The notes under the pieces: model-generated
What the model saw: only the letters and a program-made list of their open reading frames with translations
What the model was told of the DNA's origin: nothing
The model's database searches: none
Shown: in pieces, positions 1 to 7,506 of the stretch
Layout: each line of letters starts with the position of its first letter
Numbering within the stretch: the stretch's first letter is position 1
Assembly (NCBI GenBank): GCA_035574455.1
Contig: DATLYT010000055.1
Location: forward strand, 1-23,194
Reading direction: 5' to 3'
DNA length: 23,194 bases
Source: DATLYT01 sp035574455
GTDB lineage: Bacteria > Bacteroidota > Ignavibacteria > UBA10030
Made by a program: the position numbers and the translations under genes

Positions 1-708
1 CGCAACCTGACTAAGAAATTCGGCAACTTTACCGCCGTCGATAACCTTTCGTTGTCGATTCCGCGAGGCGAATTCTTCGGTTTTCTCGGACCGAACGGAG
101 CTGGCAAGACCACCACGATCAAGATGATGGCGGGGCTGTTCACACCGACCAGCGGTGAGATCTTTATTAATGGCTATAATGCCTTCACACATCCGATCGA
201 AGCAAAACGTACCTTCGCCTACATTCCCGACCAACCGTTTTTGTACGATAAACTCACCGGACGGGAGTTTCTCTACTTTATCGGTGGATTGTTCAAGCTG
301 GAAAAACGAGCACTAACGAAAACGATTGAAGAATTGATCGAGCACTTTGAAATTGGCGAATGGATCGATAAGCGTACGGAGGATTACTCACAGGGCATGC
401 GTCAGCGGATTACGATTGCCGCGGGCATGGTGCACAATCCCCAAACCATCATTATCGATGAACCAATGGTGGGTCTCGACCCACGCAGTGCCAAGATTGT
501 GAAAGATACGTTGAAGCAAAAATCGAAAATGGGTGTTACCATTTTTATGTCGACGCATAGCCTGCCTGTCGCTGAGGAGTTGTGCGATCGGATCGGAATC
601 ATTAAGAACGGGAGACTGATTTTTCTCGGCTCCCTTGAGCAATTGGATGGCCTCAAACAAAAATACGACGGGAAGCTGGAGTCGGTGTTTATCGAATTAA
701 CGAAGTAA
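1..708 (+). CDS. ABC transporter ATP-binding protein (5' end outside window)
   Basis: ATP-hydrolysing subunit of an ABC transporter, probably an exporter, acting at the inner face of the cytoplasmic membrane. The reading frame is open from base 1, so the true start lies upstream. All family motifs are visible: Walker A GPNGAGKT (88-111), signature SQGMRQR (from 388), Walker B TIIIDEP (445-465), D-loop GLDP just after it, and the H-loop histidine in STHS (556-558). The TTG at 52 lies inside the first conserved strand and is not the start. The next gene, 59 nt downstream, encodes a large polytopic membrane protein and is the likely permease. Substrate cannot be read from sequence; ABC-2 type exporters of this kind move lipids, peptides or antibiotics. 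Confidence 0.93.
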   Translation, partial: RNLTKKFGNFTAVDNLSLSIPRGEFFGFLGPNGAGKTTTIKMMAGLFTPTSGEIFINGYNAFTHPIEAKRTFAYIPDQPFLYDKLTGREFLYFIGGLFKLEKRALTKTIEELIEHFEIGEWIDKRTEDYSQGMRQRITIAAGMVHNPQTIIIDEPMVGLDPRSAKIVKDTLKQKSKMGVTIFMSTHSLPVAEELCDRIGIIKNGRLIFLGSLEQLDGLKQKYDGKLESVFIELTK

Positions 709-767
709 ACATCTGGTCGGGTCGATACGCGATCCGCTAAGTAACGCCCGGAACCTGCACCCCAACC

Positions 768-2471
768 GTGAACATTCTTCTCCATATCCTCAAGTATAAG
801 CTGATTACGTTCCTTAAGACGACGTTCGATTTCCGCGCGGTCTCGATTGTTCGCAGCGTTGGATCGCTGATCGTTTTTGGTGGGTTCGCTGCCGGCGCAT
901 ACATGCTGTCCTCTTGGATTACCTCTTTTGTCCTTGATAATACGCGGATTGGCATGTATCTCTTCCACCGTTTTATCTCCATGATGTTGTTTGTGTTTTT
1001 CCTCACCGTCAATCTCGGCAACATCGTGGTATCCTACGCGACACTCTATCGTTCGAGCGAGGTCGAATATCTTCTCACAAAGCCGGTTTCGTACACCACC
1101 ATCTTTGTTCTGAAATTCTTCGATAATTTTCTCTATAGTTCGACGACGCTCTTTCTTGTGGCATTCATGGTGCTGTGGGGGTATGGTTCCTATTTCGGCT
1201 ATTCGTGGTACTGGCATGTCGGTGTGCTCTTCTTTGTCCTCATTCCGTTCATGTTCTTGTCGGCCTGTCTTGCAGTGCTCATTCTTATGGCCATTATGAA
1301 GTTCGCCAGCCGGTGGGGATTCCGCAGAGTGATGATGGGGTTGGGTGGACTCTACTTTGTGTTTGTCATTCTTTTCTTCCGCTATTCGAATCCTGTCCGA
1401 CTCGTCTCGCGTGTCAATCGTTACTATCCGAACGTCGACCAATACATGATGAGCCTCGACCCCGGCTTCTTGATCTATCTCCCGAATCACTGGGTGTCCG
1501 AGTTTCTCTTTTACATGGCGCGTGGCGATTGGGCAAAGGCTCTTCCGTTTTTGGGAATTCTGCTCGGTGTGACTGCAGCAGCGTTTATCGTCTGCCTATT
1601 GGTTGCCCAGCGCTTCTATTTCAAAAGCTGGGTCGTGCGATTCCAGTTCCAGCCGGCAAGTCATATTCCCCGTGCCAACCGGAAGCCCTGGTTCGTTGAT
1701 TTCCGCAAGGAATCGATCCTCCCACCACAAATCGAGATGCTGTTGAAAAAAGAATTCTTTCAATTCTTCCGTGAACCGAGTCAATGGATTCATCTGACGG
1801 TGATGGTTGTGCTCGTATCGCTGTTTGTGATGAGTCTGAGGAGCATGGACGTGACGTTACGTGTCACTGAAATTCAAACGCTGACCTATCTTGTGCTCTA
1901 CGGTTTTTGTGGGTTCCTCTGTAGTTCGCTTGCCCTGCGCTTTATTTTTCCGATGGTCAGTTTGGAAGGAAAACCGTTCTGGGCGTTGCTCAGCTCTCCG
2001 ATTGATCGGAGAAAAATCTACCTCACAAAGTTTGTCCTCGCGTTTCTGTTTGTGTTGGTGTTTGCGGAAGTCGTTGCCATTTTTTCCAACCTGCCGTTCG
2101 TTCGGATGACTGAACAACGGCCGCTGCTGATGTATTTCGGTATCTACAGTGCTTTCTGGCTTTCGTTTGCCATGGCAGCGCTGAACCTCGGCTTTGGCGG
2201 TTACTTTGCCAACTACACGGAGAAAAATCCGATCCGTATTTCCTCATCTCAGGGAGCTACGCTCACGTTCCTAATTTCGTTACTGTTTCTCATTGTTCTT
2301 GTCTCCATCATCATCCTTCCACTCACGCGTTACTTTGAGTCGTTGTTCCTCTTTCGGCTGTTTGAGATGGAAACGATTATTGCGCCGGGCGTACTGCTTT
2401 ATGCCGTTTCTGTGATTGTAGGAATAAGTTCGCTCCTACTGGGGATGAGGTCGTTGCGTCGTGACTTCTGA
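768..2471 (+). CDS. Polytopic membrane protein, probable ABC exporter permease
   Basis: 567 residues with about 12 hydrophobic stretches, for example near residues 28-50, 65-90, 115-135, 145-175, 255-285, 345-360, 420-445, 500-520 and 540-562. No catalytic motif is visible. The middle section (roughly residues 285-335) is hydrophilic and ends in a KKEFFQFFREPSQW stretch, which resembles the loop seen between two six-helix halves of large ABC-2-like permeases. Its place directly after an ATP-binding subunit makes it the membrane partner. It starts at GTG 768 with no good Shine-Dalgarno; the 59-nt gap upstream holds nothing I recognise. The family is assigned from context and topology, so the substrate is unknown. 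Confidence 0.75.
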   Translation: MNILLHILKYKLITFLKTTFDFRAVSIVRSVGSLIVFGGFAAGAYMLSSWITSFVLDNTRIGMYLFHRFISMMLFVFFLTVNLGNIVVSYATLYRSSEVEYLLTKPVSYTTIFVLKFFDNFLYSSTTLFLVAFMVLWGYGSYFGYSWYWHVGVLFFVLIPFMFLSACLAVLILMAIMKFASRWGFRRVMMGLGGLYFVFVILFFRYSNPVRLVSRVNRYYPNVDQYMMSLDPGFLIYLPNHWVSEFLFYMARGDWAKALPFLGILLGVTAAAFIVCLLVAQRFYFKSWVVRFQFQPASHIPRANRKPWFVDFRKESILPPQIEMLLKKEFFQFFREPSQWIHLTVMVVLVSLFVMSLRSMDVTLRVTEIQTLTYLVLYGFCGFLCSSLALRFIFPMVSLEGKPFWALLSSPIDRRKIYLTKFVLAFLFVLVFAEVVAIFSNLPFVRMTEQRPLLMYFGIYSAFWLSFAMAALNLGFGGYFANYTEKNPIRISSSQGATLTFLISLLFLIVLVSIIILPLTRYFESLFLFRLFEMETIIAPGVLLYAVSVIVGISSLLLGMRSLRRDF

Positions 2472-2483
2472 CGGAAGTTCAGC

Positions 2484-2512
2484 TTGATGTTTACGAAGGC
2501 AGTGCGTATTTT
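2484..2512 (+). promoter_or_regulatory. Candidate sigma70-type promoter before the TPR gene
   Basis: TTGATG (2484-2489), a 17-nt spacer, then TATTTT (2507-2512). Transcription would begin about 2518-2520, at the ATG itself, which would give a nearly leaderless mRNA. The gene also lacks a visible Shine-Dalgarno. An inverted repeat GTTTAC (2489-2494) / GTAAAC (2513-2518) spans the spacer and the -10 box. The match could be chance. Confidence 0.35.
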
Positions 2513-2519
2513 GTAAACG

Positions 2520-3425
2520 ATGATCGACGAATTGAAACTTGCTGCGATGTTAGACCAGGCCCGCGCGTTCGCGGACGAGGGGAAATACCTCCATGCGATT
2601 CAGGTCTACCGACGCGTGACCGAGGTTGCGCCTGCACTCGATATCGGATGGGTGGAGCTGGCGGAAGTCTACACCGAGATGAAACAGTATGACGCCGCCG
2701 AACATGCCCTTGTTGAGGCACGCCAAGTGGCGGCCGATAAGAACGAGATCACTTTCCTGCTTGGCAATCTCAATCTCAAACGGGAACACTACGACCAAGC
2801 GCTCTCCTACTACAAAGAGCTCCTGGAGGTGGAAAAACTACTCCCCGCGCGAACAAGGACTCATCTTCTGTTCAATGTTGGTCTTGTGCATTTCTACCGG
2901 AAGAACATGAAGGCTGCCGAAGAGTATTTCCGAAGCGTGCTTCGCCTTGATCCGCGATTTCCAAAAATCAACGAGTCCTTGGGTGAGCTGCTCTTGCGAC
3001 GCGGTGCTCTTGCCGAGGCGGTGAGTGTACTGAAGACGGCACTCATCCACGACCCGTACAGCTGGATAGGGCACTACCTGCTCGGTGTGGCGTATATGCG
3101 GATGTTCGACTGGCGGAATGCGTACGAAGAGTTTGCGACTGCCATTGAAATGGACCCGAACGAGCCGACCGCGTGGCACCTGTGCGGCGAAGTACTGATT
3201 GCGCTGCAGCAGTTAGATGAAGCCGAGCAGTATCTTCGGAAGTCGCTCGAACTGAATCCTCATCTCGTTGATGCGGTCGCAAGCTTTGGATTATTGTATT
3301 CGAAGCGCGGCGACCTTCAGCGCGCCCGCGAGTACTTTGAGAAAGCGTTGTCCCTTGACCCCAAACACGCCGTGGCACTGCGTGGCAAAGCGCAGCTGAG
3401 TGCCGCCATCCAACAGCCATCCTGA
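2520..3425 (+). CDS. Cytoplasmic tetratricopeptide-repeat protein
   Basis: 301 residues made almost entirely of TPR helix pairs, a protein-protein interaction scaffold. About eight repeats can be seen, with the usual small-residue and Pro positions, for example LDIGWVELAEVYTEMKQYDAAE near residue 40, and the last units ending in LELNPH and LSLDPKHA. There is no signal peptide or membrane segment, so it is expected in the cytoplasm. The ATG at 2520 has no clear Shine-Dalgarno. It lies 48 nt after the ABC permease gene and 6 nt before the secreted TPR/binding-protein fusion, so the three are probably linked in function. The partner is unknown. TPR proteins cannot be given a specific function from sequence alone. 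Confidence 0.88.
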   Translation: MIDELKLAAMLDQARAFADEGKYLHAIQVYRRVTEVAPALDIGWVELAEVYTEMKQYDAAEHALVEARQVAADKNEITFLLGNLNLKREHYDQALSYYKELLEVEKLLPARTRTHLLFNVGLVHFYRKNMKAAEEYFRSVLRLDPRFPKINESLGELLLRRGALAEAVSVLKTALIHDPYSWIGHYLLGVAYMRMFDWRNAYEEFATAIEMDPNEPTAWHLCGEVLIALQQLDEAEQYLRKSLELNPHLVDAVASFGLLYSKRGDLQRAREYFEKALSLDPKHAVALRGKAQLSAAIQQPS

Positions 3426-3431
3426 CGCTTC

Positions 3432-5453
3432 ATGCCCCGATTTCGATACTCGTTGTGCGCTCTTCTCCTGTTCGCCTCGCTGGTGTCGCACAATTTCGCC
3501 TATGCCTTTCTTCAGCAACCGGACAGTCTCGTATACCAAGACGAAGCGGAGCAACTCTTTCAACAAGCGCTGCAACAGTTCAGAGAGGGAAAGTTTGAGG
3601 AATCAGAAAGAACCTTTCTTCAAGTCGTAAAGGATTTTCCGCATAGCCATCGTACGACCGCTGCGTATCTTATGGCCGCGAAATCCGATTATCGTCGCGG
3701 CGCTTATCGTGAGTCTATCAAGCTTCTTCGCACGCTGCTTGACCTCTATCCCACTTCTTCCTTTTCGGATAATATTCATTACACGCTTGCGCTGAACTAT
3801 TACCAATTGAGGCGTTATGAAGAGGCAGCAGCGGAGCATCTCACTGCGATTCGCACGACGAAAGACGCTATCGTGAAAGAGCGTTCGGTGAGATGGCTCG
3901 ACAAGTTAGCAGGGAGTGTGCTTTCCATCGGTCATATACAGCTTCTCTTGACTGAGCCGCAGAGTGATGAAACGAAAGCCCTGCTGACGGTGCATCTTGC
4001 CGAGAAAATCTTCCGCTCCGGCGACACCAAAACGGCCGAAGAACTCGTGCGCCCTATAACAGAAATGTCTCCGCACACCAAATACGTGTCCGACGCAGTG
4101 GATCTGTTAGAACGAATCCGCACGGGTGGTGTACTGAAAATCGGTGTTCTCTTGCCGCTCATGCTGAATTCGGCGCAAACAGCAGATCGGGAAGCGGGTG
4201 AGGATTTGCTGGCCGGTGTGAGACTGGCGACGGAAGAGTATAATCAAATTGCTCTGCCGAAGATACGTTTGGAGGTTCGCGATACGGAGCGTGATCCGAA
4301 TGTTGCCGCTCGCCAGACCGCCGAGCTTGCCGCCGATCAGGATGTCGTTGCGATCATCGGTCCGGCTCACAGCGCCGAGGCGATGCAGAGCGCCGTTATC
4401 GCCAACAGTCGCGGCATTCCGATGATCACACCGACGGCGACAGCGAACGGCATTGCAGCCGTCGGCAGCTTTATCTTTCAGGTAAACCCGGATTACCGGA
4501 CACGTGGACGCGTCCTGGCACAGTATGCCACAAGGCAATTGGCCGCGCGCACGGTTGCTGTTCTCGCGCCTACTGATAATGTGGGGAAATCTCAGACGGA
4601 AGCGTTTATCGAGGAGGTACAACGAAACGGAGCTCAGGTGTTGGATGTGCAATGGTATGACCCTGGGGCGACCGACCTGCGCGGGCAATTAGCAGCGATT
4701 CGCCAGAAAGCGTTTGCCCTGCTGGATCCGTACGTCATTGATTTTTCCGCCAGCCTCAAGAACGCGGATTTGAACAAGCTCCTTCGGTATGGGGTGCCGC
4801 AGCGGACGCTGGATTCTTTGGTTGAACGCGGGGCGACCGCGTCGGTCAGTTTTTTGCTCGGACCCAACGGAAAACATGTCGCCGATTCATTGCGGATTCC
4901 CACACAATACATCCGGCCAAAAGTAGATAGTCTGACCGTACCGGTGAAAACGCTTGATGTACTGTTTCTACCCATTGCCAGCTCAGAAGAGATCGGTGTC
5001 GTGAGTTCCCAGGTTCGGTACTTCAACTTTCAATCGACGATTTTGGGCGGAGGGGAATGGAACGACATTTTCGAACTCGAGCAGCATCGGCAGTACACGA
5101 ACGGCGTCATCTTTCCGTCGGATAGTTATTGGAGCGAAGAGGATGAGCGTTACCGGGCGTTTGCCGCGCGGTATGAGAACAGCTTTGGTAAACAGCCGAA
5201 GAGAAATTCGCTGTATTCGTACGATGCGATGAAAGCGCTGCTGAAGGTTATTGCCAATGGGGCACGTCGTCGGAACGAGATCGCGTTTTCACTCGCACAG
5301 TTACAGGGTTTTCCGGGTGTTCATTCGTTCATTTCGTTTACTCCCGAACGTGTGAATGGCGTCCTTTCCATTCTGCAGTATCGAGGGCGGTCGATCACGC
5401 GTCTCGGACTCTACGATAGCGCAACAGGGCAATTTCTATCAGGGAGGGATTAG
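3432..5453 (+). CDS. Secreted TPR plus periplasmic-binding-protein (LivK/LpoA-like) fusion
   Basis: 673 residues. An N-terminal signal peptide (about residues 1-25, hydrophobic core CALLLFASLVSH, then a FAYA cleavage region) has no lipobox cysteine, so the protein should be periplasmic. Residues about 35-200 hold YbgF/BamD-like TPR units (QALQQFREGKFEESERTF and others). Residues about 235-665 form a type I periplasmic-binding fold of the branched-chain amino-acid receptor class: KIGVLLPL strand, then VAIIGPAHSAEAM, ITPTATA, FQVNPDYRTRG and a C-terminal YSYDAMKAL helix. The order TPR then binding-protein fold is that of LpoA, the outer-membrane activator of penicillin-binding protein 1A. Here, however, lipidation is absent and the flanking genes are an ABC exporter and a TPR protein. 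It could instead be a ligand sensor or receptor. Confidence 0.85.
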   Translation: MPRFRYSLCALLLFASLVSHNFAYAFLQQPDSLVYQDEAEQLFQQALQQFREGKFEESERTFLQVVKDFPHSHRTTAAYLMAAKSDYRRGAYRESIKLLRTLLDLYPTSSFSDNIHYTLALNYYQLRRYEEAAAEHLTAIRTTKDAIVKERSVRWLDKLAGSVLSIGHIQLLLTEPQSDETKALLTVHLAEKIFRSGDTKTAEELVRPITEMSPHTKYVSDAVDLLERIRTGGVLKIGVLLPLMLNSAQTADREAGEDLLAGVRLATEEYNQIALPKIRLEVRDTERDPNVAARQTAELAADQDVVAIIGPAHSAEAMQSAVIANSRGIPMITPTATANGIAAVGSFIFQVNPDYRTRGRVLAQYATRQLAARTVAVLAPTDNVGKSQTEAFIEEVQRNGAQVLDVQWYDPGATDLRGQLAAIRQKAFALLDPYVIDFSASLKNADLNKLLRYGVPQRTLDSLVERGATASVSFLLGPNGKHVADSLRIPTQYIRPKVDSLTVPVKTLDVLFLPIASSEEIGVVSSQVRYFNFQSTILGGGEWNDIFELEQHRQYTNGVIFPSDSYWSEEDERYRAFAARYENSFGKQPKRNSLYSYDAMKALLKVIANGARRRNEIAFSLAQLQGFPGVHSFISFTPERVNGVLSILQYRGRSITRLGLYDSATGQFLSGRD

Positions 5454-5457
5454 TCTG

Positions 5458-6180
5458 TTGTCGAAGAAGCATCCGCCTCGTGCGAAAGAACCTCAAACGT
5501 ACTACCGCGCGACTATCAAAGATTGGGCGGAAGGTGAGCGACCGCGTGAGAAGCTCCAGATGCACGGTGCGTCTGCCCTGACCGAGGCCGAGTTGTTGGC
5601 GATTCTCATCCGCACCGGCAAGCGAGGTGAAACAGCCGTTGACCTTGCGAGAAAACTTCTGTCCCAAGGAAGAACGTTACGGGACATCTCTGCGATGTCT
5701 GTCCACGATCTTGTGGCGTTAGGAATTGGTAAGGCACGGGCGACAGCGATCGTTGCAGCGTTCGAGCTTGCACGAAAGCTCCCCTCAAGCGATGGGAAAG
5801 TGAAACCGTTCTTGCGTACTCCGGCTGATGTTGCTGCACGTTTTAGTCCTAAACTGCGGGATCTGAAGCATGAAGAGTTCTGGGTCATCCTCCTCAATGC
5901 ACAAAATCAGCTGCAGAGCGAGAGCCGTGTGACGACCGGAACGCTCAATGCCTCGCTTGTTCATCCGCGTGAGTGTTTTCACGCCGCAATACGAGAAAAA
6001 GCGGCAAGCGTGATTTTTGTTCACAATCATCCCAGCGGTAATTCGGAACCGAGTCAGGAAGACCTTGCTATGACGAGGCAGTTGGTGGAAGCGGGAAAAA
6101 TCCTTGGGATTCCTGTGCATGACCATATCGTCATTGCTGGTGAGAGCTACACAAGCCTGGCCGAGCGCGGATACGTGTAA
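5458..6180 (+). CDS. radC: RadC-family JAMM protein
   Basis: 240 residues from the TTG at 5458, chosen because AGGGAGGG (5441-5448) lies 9 nt upstream and the protein then begins just before the family's opening IKDWAEGERPREK. A longer frame back to 5356 lies wholly within the preceding gene. Residues about 25-85 hold a helix-hairpin-helix-like region (LGIGKARATAI). The JAMM metal motif is complete: H189, H191, S199 and D202 within HNHPSGNSEPSQED, with a glutamate in HPRECF upstream. RadC was once linked to DNA repair, but its biochemical role is unsettled. The start lies 4 nt after the preceding stop, so the two are probably co-transcribed. Confidence 0.95.
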   Translation: MSKKHPPRAKEPQTYYRATIKDWAEGERPREKLQMHGASALTEAELLAILIRTGKRGETAVDLARKLLSQGRTLRDISAMSVHDLVALGIGKARATAIVAAFELARKLPSSDGKVKPFLRTPADVAARFSPKLRDLKHEEFWVILLNAQNQLQSESRVTTGTLNASLVHPRECFHAAIREKAASVIFVHNHPSGNSEPSQEDLAMTRQLVEAGKILGIPVHDHIVIAGESYTSLAERGYV

Positions 6181-6257
6181 CGAGTGTACACACATCGTGT
6201 TACTTTTCTTCACGCTTGGAGGAGCGTAGAGAGAGACAACACTGGGTTCGATTTCGC

Positions 6258-6286
6258 TTGACTTTTTTTGTGCAAATATCTATTAT
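6258..6286 (+). promoter_or_regulatory. Sigma70-type promoter of the lipoprotein/LysM module
   Basis: TTGACT (6258-6263), a 17-nt spacer and TATTAT (6281-6286); an overlapping TATACT at 6284-6289 would give a 20-nt spacer. The spacer begins with a T run. It lies in the 154-nt gap after radC, about 48 nt before the ATG at 6335. It is the best promoter match in the window and does not look like the -33/-7 promoter of Bacteroidetes proper. Confidence 0.7.
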
Positions 6287-6334
6287 ACTCTCGGCGTTAA
6301 TTCTTACCGGAACATCAAATCATGGAGGGTTTTC

Positions 6335-6592
6335 ATGAAGAAATCATTATGGGTGATGTTAGTAGCCGGGTCCTTGATGGCGTTGGTCGGCTGCTCGAAT
6401 AAGCCGAGCGCCGAGGAGCTGCAGCAGTTGGAGGCGTTGAAGGCTGAAGTTGCATCGTTGGAACGGCAGATTTCGACGCTGGATTCCGAGCGCGCGTCCT
6501 TGATGCGAGCCATTGCAGATAAAGACGCAAAGCTTAATCAGTGCACACAGGATAAGACGCTCGTCGAGCAGCGATTGAAAGCGATGCAATAA
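6335..6592 (+). CDS. Small coiled-coil lipoprotein
   Basis: 85 residues. Type II signal peptide: MKK, a hydrophobic core, then the lipobox LVGC with the modified cysteine at residue 20. The mature part (residues 27-85) is one long charged helix with leucine heptads (LQQLEALKAEVASLERQI), a coiled coil reminiscent of Lpp-type envelope tethers. A second cysteine at residue 70 sits in DKDAKLNQC. GGAGGG (6324-6329) lies 5 nt before the ATG. No named family is recognised. It is the first gene behind the promoter at 6258 and 33 nt before a secreted LysM protein, so both probably act in the periplasm between the outer membrane and peptidoglycan. Confidence 0.85.
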   Translation: MKKSLWVMLVAGSLMALVGCSNKPSAEELQQLEALKAEVASLERQISTLDSERASLMRAIADKDAKLNQCTQDKTLVEQRLKAMQ

Positions 6593-6625
6593 GCGGATGG
6601 ACCATTAGCCTAAGGAGATTGGACA

Positions 6626-7375
6626 ATGAATTGGAACAAACGATTATTCATACACGTAATGTTGGTGTGTGCTCTCGCTGCTACGGCACTGGCTCAGGAG
6701 ATGACGAAAGAGGAGTGGCAGAAGCAGATGCAAGAGCTGACGGCGAAGCGAGATGAACTTAAGAATCGCATGGCAACTCTTCAGAGTGAAGTGGATAACC
6801 TGAAGAGGCAGGACTCAGACAAAGCAGCTGCTCTGAAAAAATGCGAGGATGAATTAATGGCGATGGTAGGAGCGACGGCGGCATCGATGGCGGCGTATGA
6901 GGCAGAGTTGAACCGCATCGATGAAAAGTTGAATGAGCTTGCGCGTCTGTCGAATCAGGAACTCTGGAATCGAAAGAAAGAGTTGGACGATGTGCAAAGC
7001 GCCATCACGAACGCCAAGAAGAACAAGATGAGCGCTTTGCCTAAGTACTACGACCGCCTCGCGAATCAACAGAGTCGTCTGGATGCACTTCGCAAGTCGC
7101 TCGAAGGCATGACGATGACCTACACCGTTGGGACCTGGTCGAAAGACCGAGATTGTCTCTGGAACATCGCCAAAAAACCGACGATCTATGATAACGCCTT
7201 CCTCTGGCCGAAAATTTGGCAAGGGAATCGTGATCAGATTAAAAATCCTGACATTATTCGTCCGGGTCAGAAGTTGAAGATTCCCCCGAAGGCGGAGTTG
7301 ACAGCAGAAGAAAAATCCGCAGCCCGCCGATACTGGCAGAATAAACAAGCGGCGGCAGTTCCCAATAACCCGTAA
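6626..7375 (+). CDS. Secreted coiled-coil protein with C-terminal LysM domain
   Basis: 249 residues. The signal peptide (1-23, ending ALA) is followed by a long coiled coil (about 28-160), partly broken near residues 82-90 and 132-140. A LysM peptidoglycan-binding domain spans about 165-220: YTVGTW at the start, LWNIAKKP, the WPKIW helix, and the closing NPDIIRPGQKLKIPP. It should bind the cell wall through LysM while the coiled coil reaches other proteins. Cys73 (in DKAAALKKC) and Cys177 (in the LysM) could form disulfides. AAGGAG (6612-6617) precedes the ATG. It is followed by a strong terminator, so it and the lipoprotein before it form a two-gene unit. Confidence 0.88.
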   Translation: MNWNKRLFIHVMLVCALAATALAQEMTKEEWQKQMQELTAKRDELKNRMATLQSEVDNLKRQDSDKAAALKKCEDELMAMVGATAASMAAYEAELNRIDEKLNELARLSNQELWNRKKELDDVQSAITNAKKNKMSALPKYYDRLANQQSRLDALRKSLEGMTMTYTVGTWSKDRDCLWNIAKKPTIYDNAFLWPKIWQGNRDQIKNPDIIRPGQKLKIPPKAELTAEEKSAARRYWQNKQAAAVPNNP

Positions 7376-7396
7376 AGGAGGATGAGCGAAGAGCTC

Positions 7397-7411
7397 TCTC
7401 GTCATACGAGA
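7397..7411 (+). promoter_or_regulatory. Small perfect hairpin upstream of the phoH terminator
   Basis: TCTCGT, a 3-nt loop CAT, then ACGAGA: a 6-bp perfect inverted repeat in the 131-nt gap between the LysM gene and phoH. There is no U tract, so it is not a terminator by itself. It could be part of a leader structure or an operator. Confidence 0.3.
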
Positions 7412-7434
7412 CACGCAGTTGTACACGTTCATGT

Positions 7435-7479
7435 AACGCCCTTCCCGCCACGCGCGGCTGTAAGGGCGTTTCGTTTTTC
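7435..7479 (+). terminator. Rho-independent terminator
   Basis: AACGCCCTT (7435-7443) pairs perfectly with AAGGGCGTT (7462-7470) over 9 bp. An 18-nt loop can itself fold (CCGC/GCGG), and the stem is followed by TCGTTTTTCT. It ends the lipoprotein/LysM unit. Its U tract stops only about 12 nt before the phoH Shine-Dalgarno, so it may also act as an attenuator for phoH. Confidence 0.82.
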
Positions 7480-7506
7480 TATCACCATACAAGGAGGTCA
7501 TCATCG

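Noticed and set aside
402..1490. A 362-codon open frame on the minus strand opposite the ABC genes
   Set aside because: Its product is rich in His, Glu, Lys and Arg with no domain, as expected for the antisense of a hydrophobic membrane gene, and the plus-strand genes are clear.
5356..5457. Longer RadC start upstream of TTG 5458
   Set aside because: That part lies inside the preceding gene, while 5458 has a good Shine-Dalgarno at the right distance.
6212..6227. ACGCT/AGCGT hairpin after radC as a terminator
   Set aside because: The stem is only 5 bp and no U tract follows on either strand.
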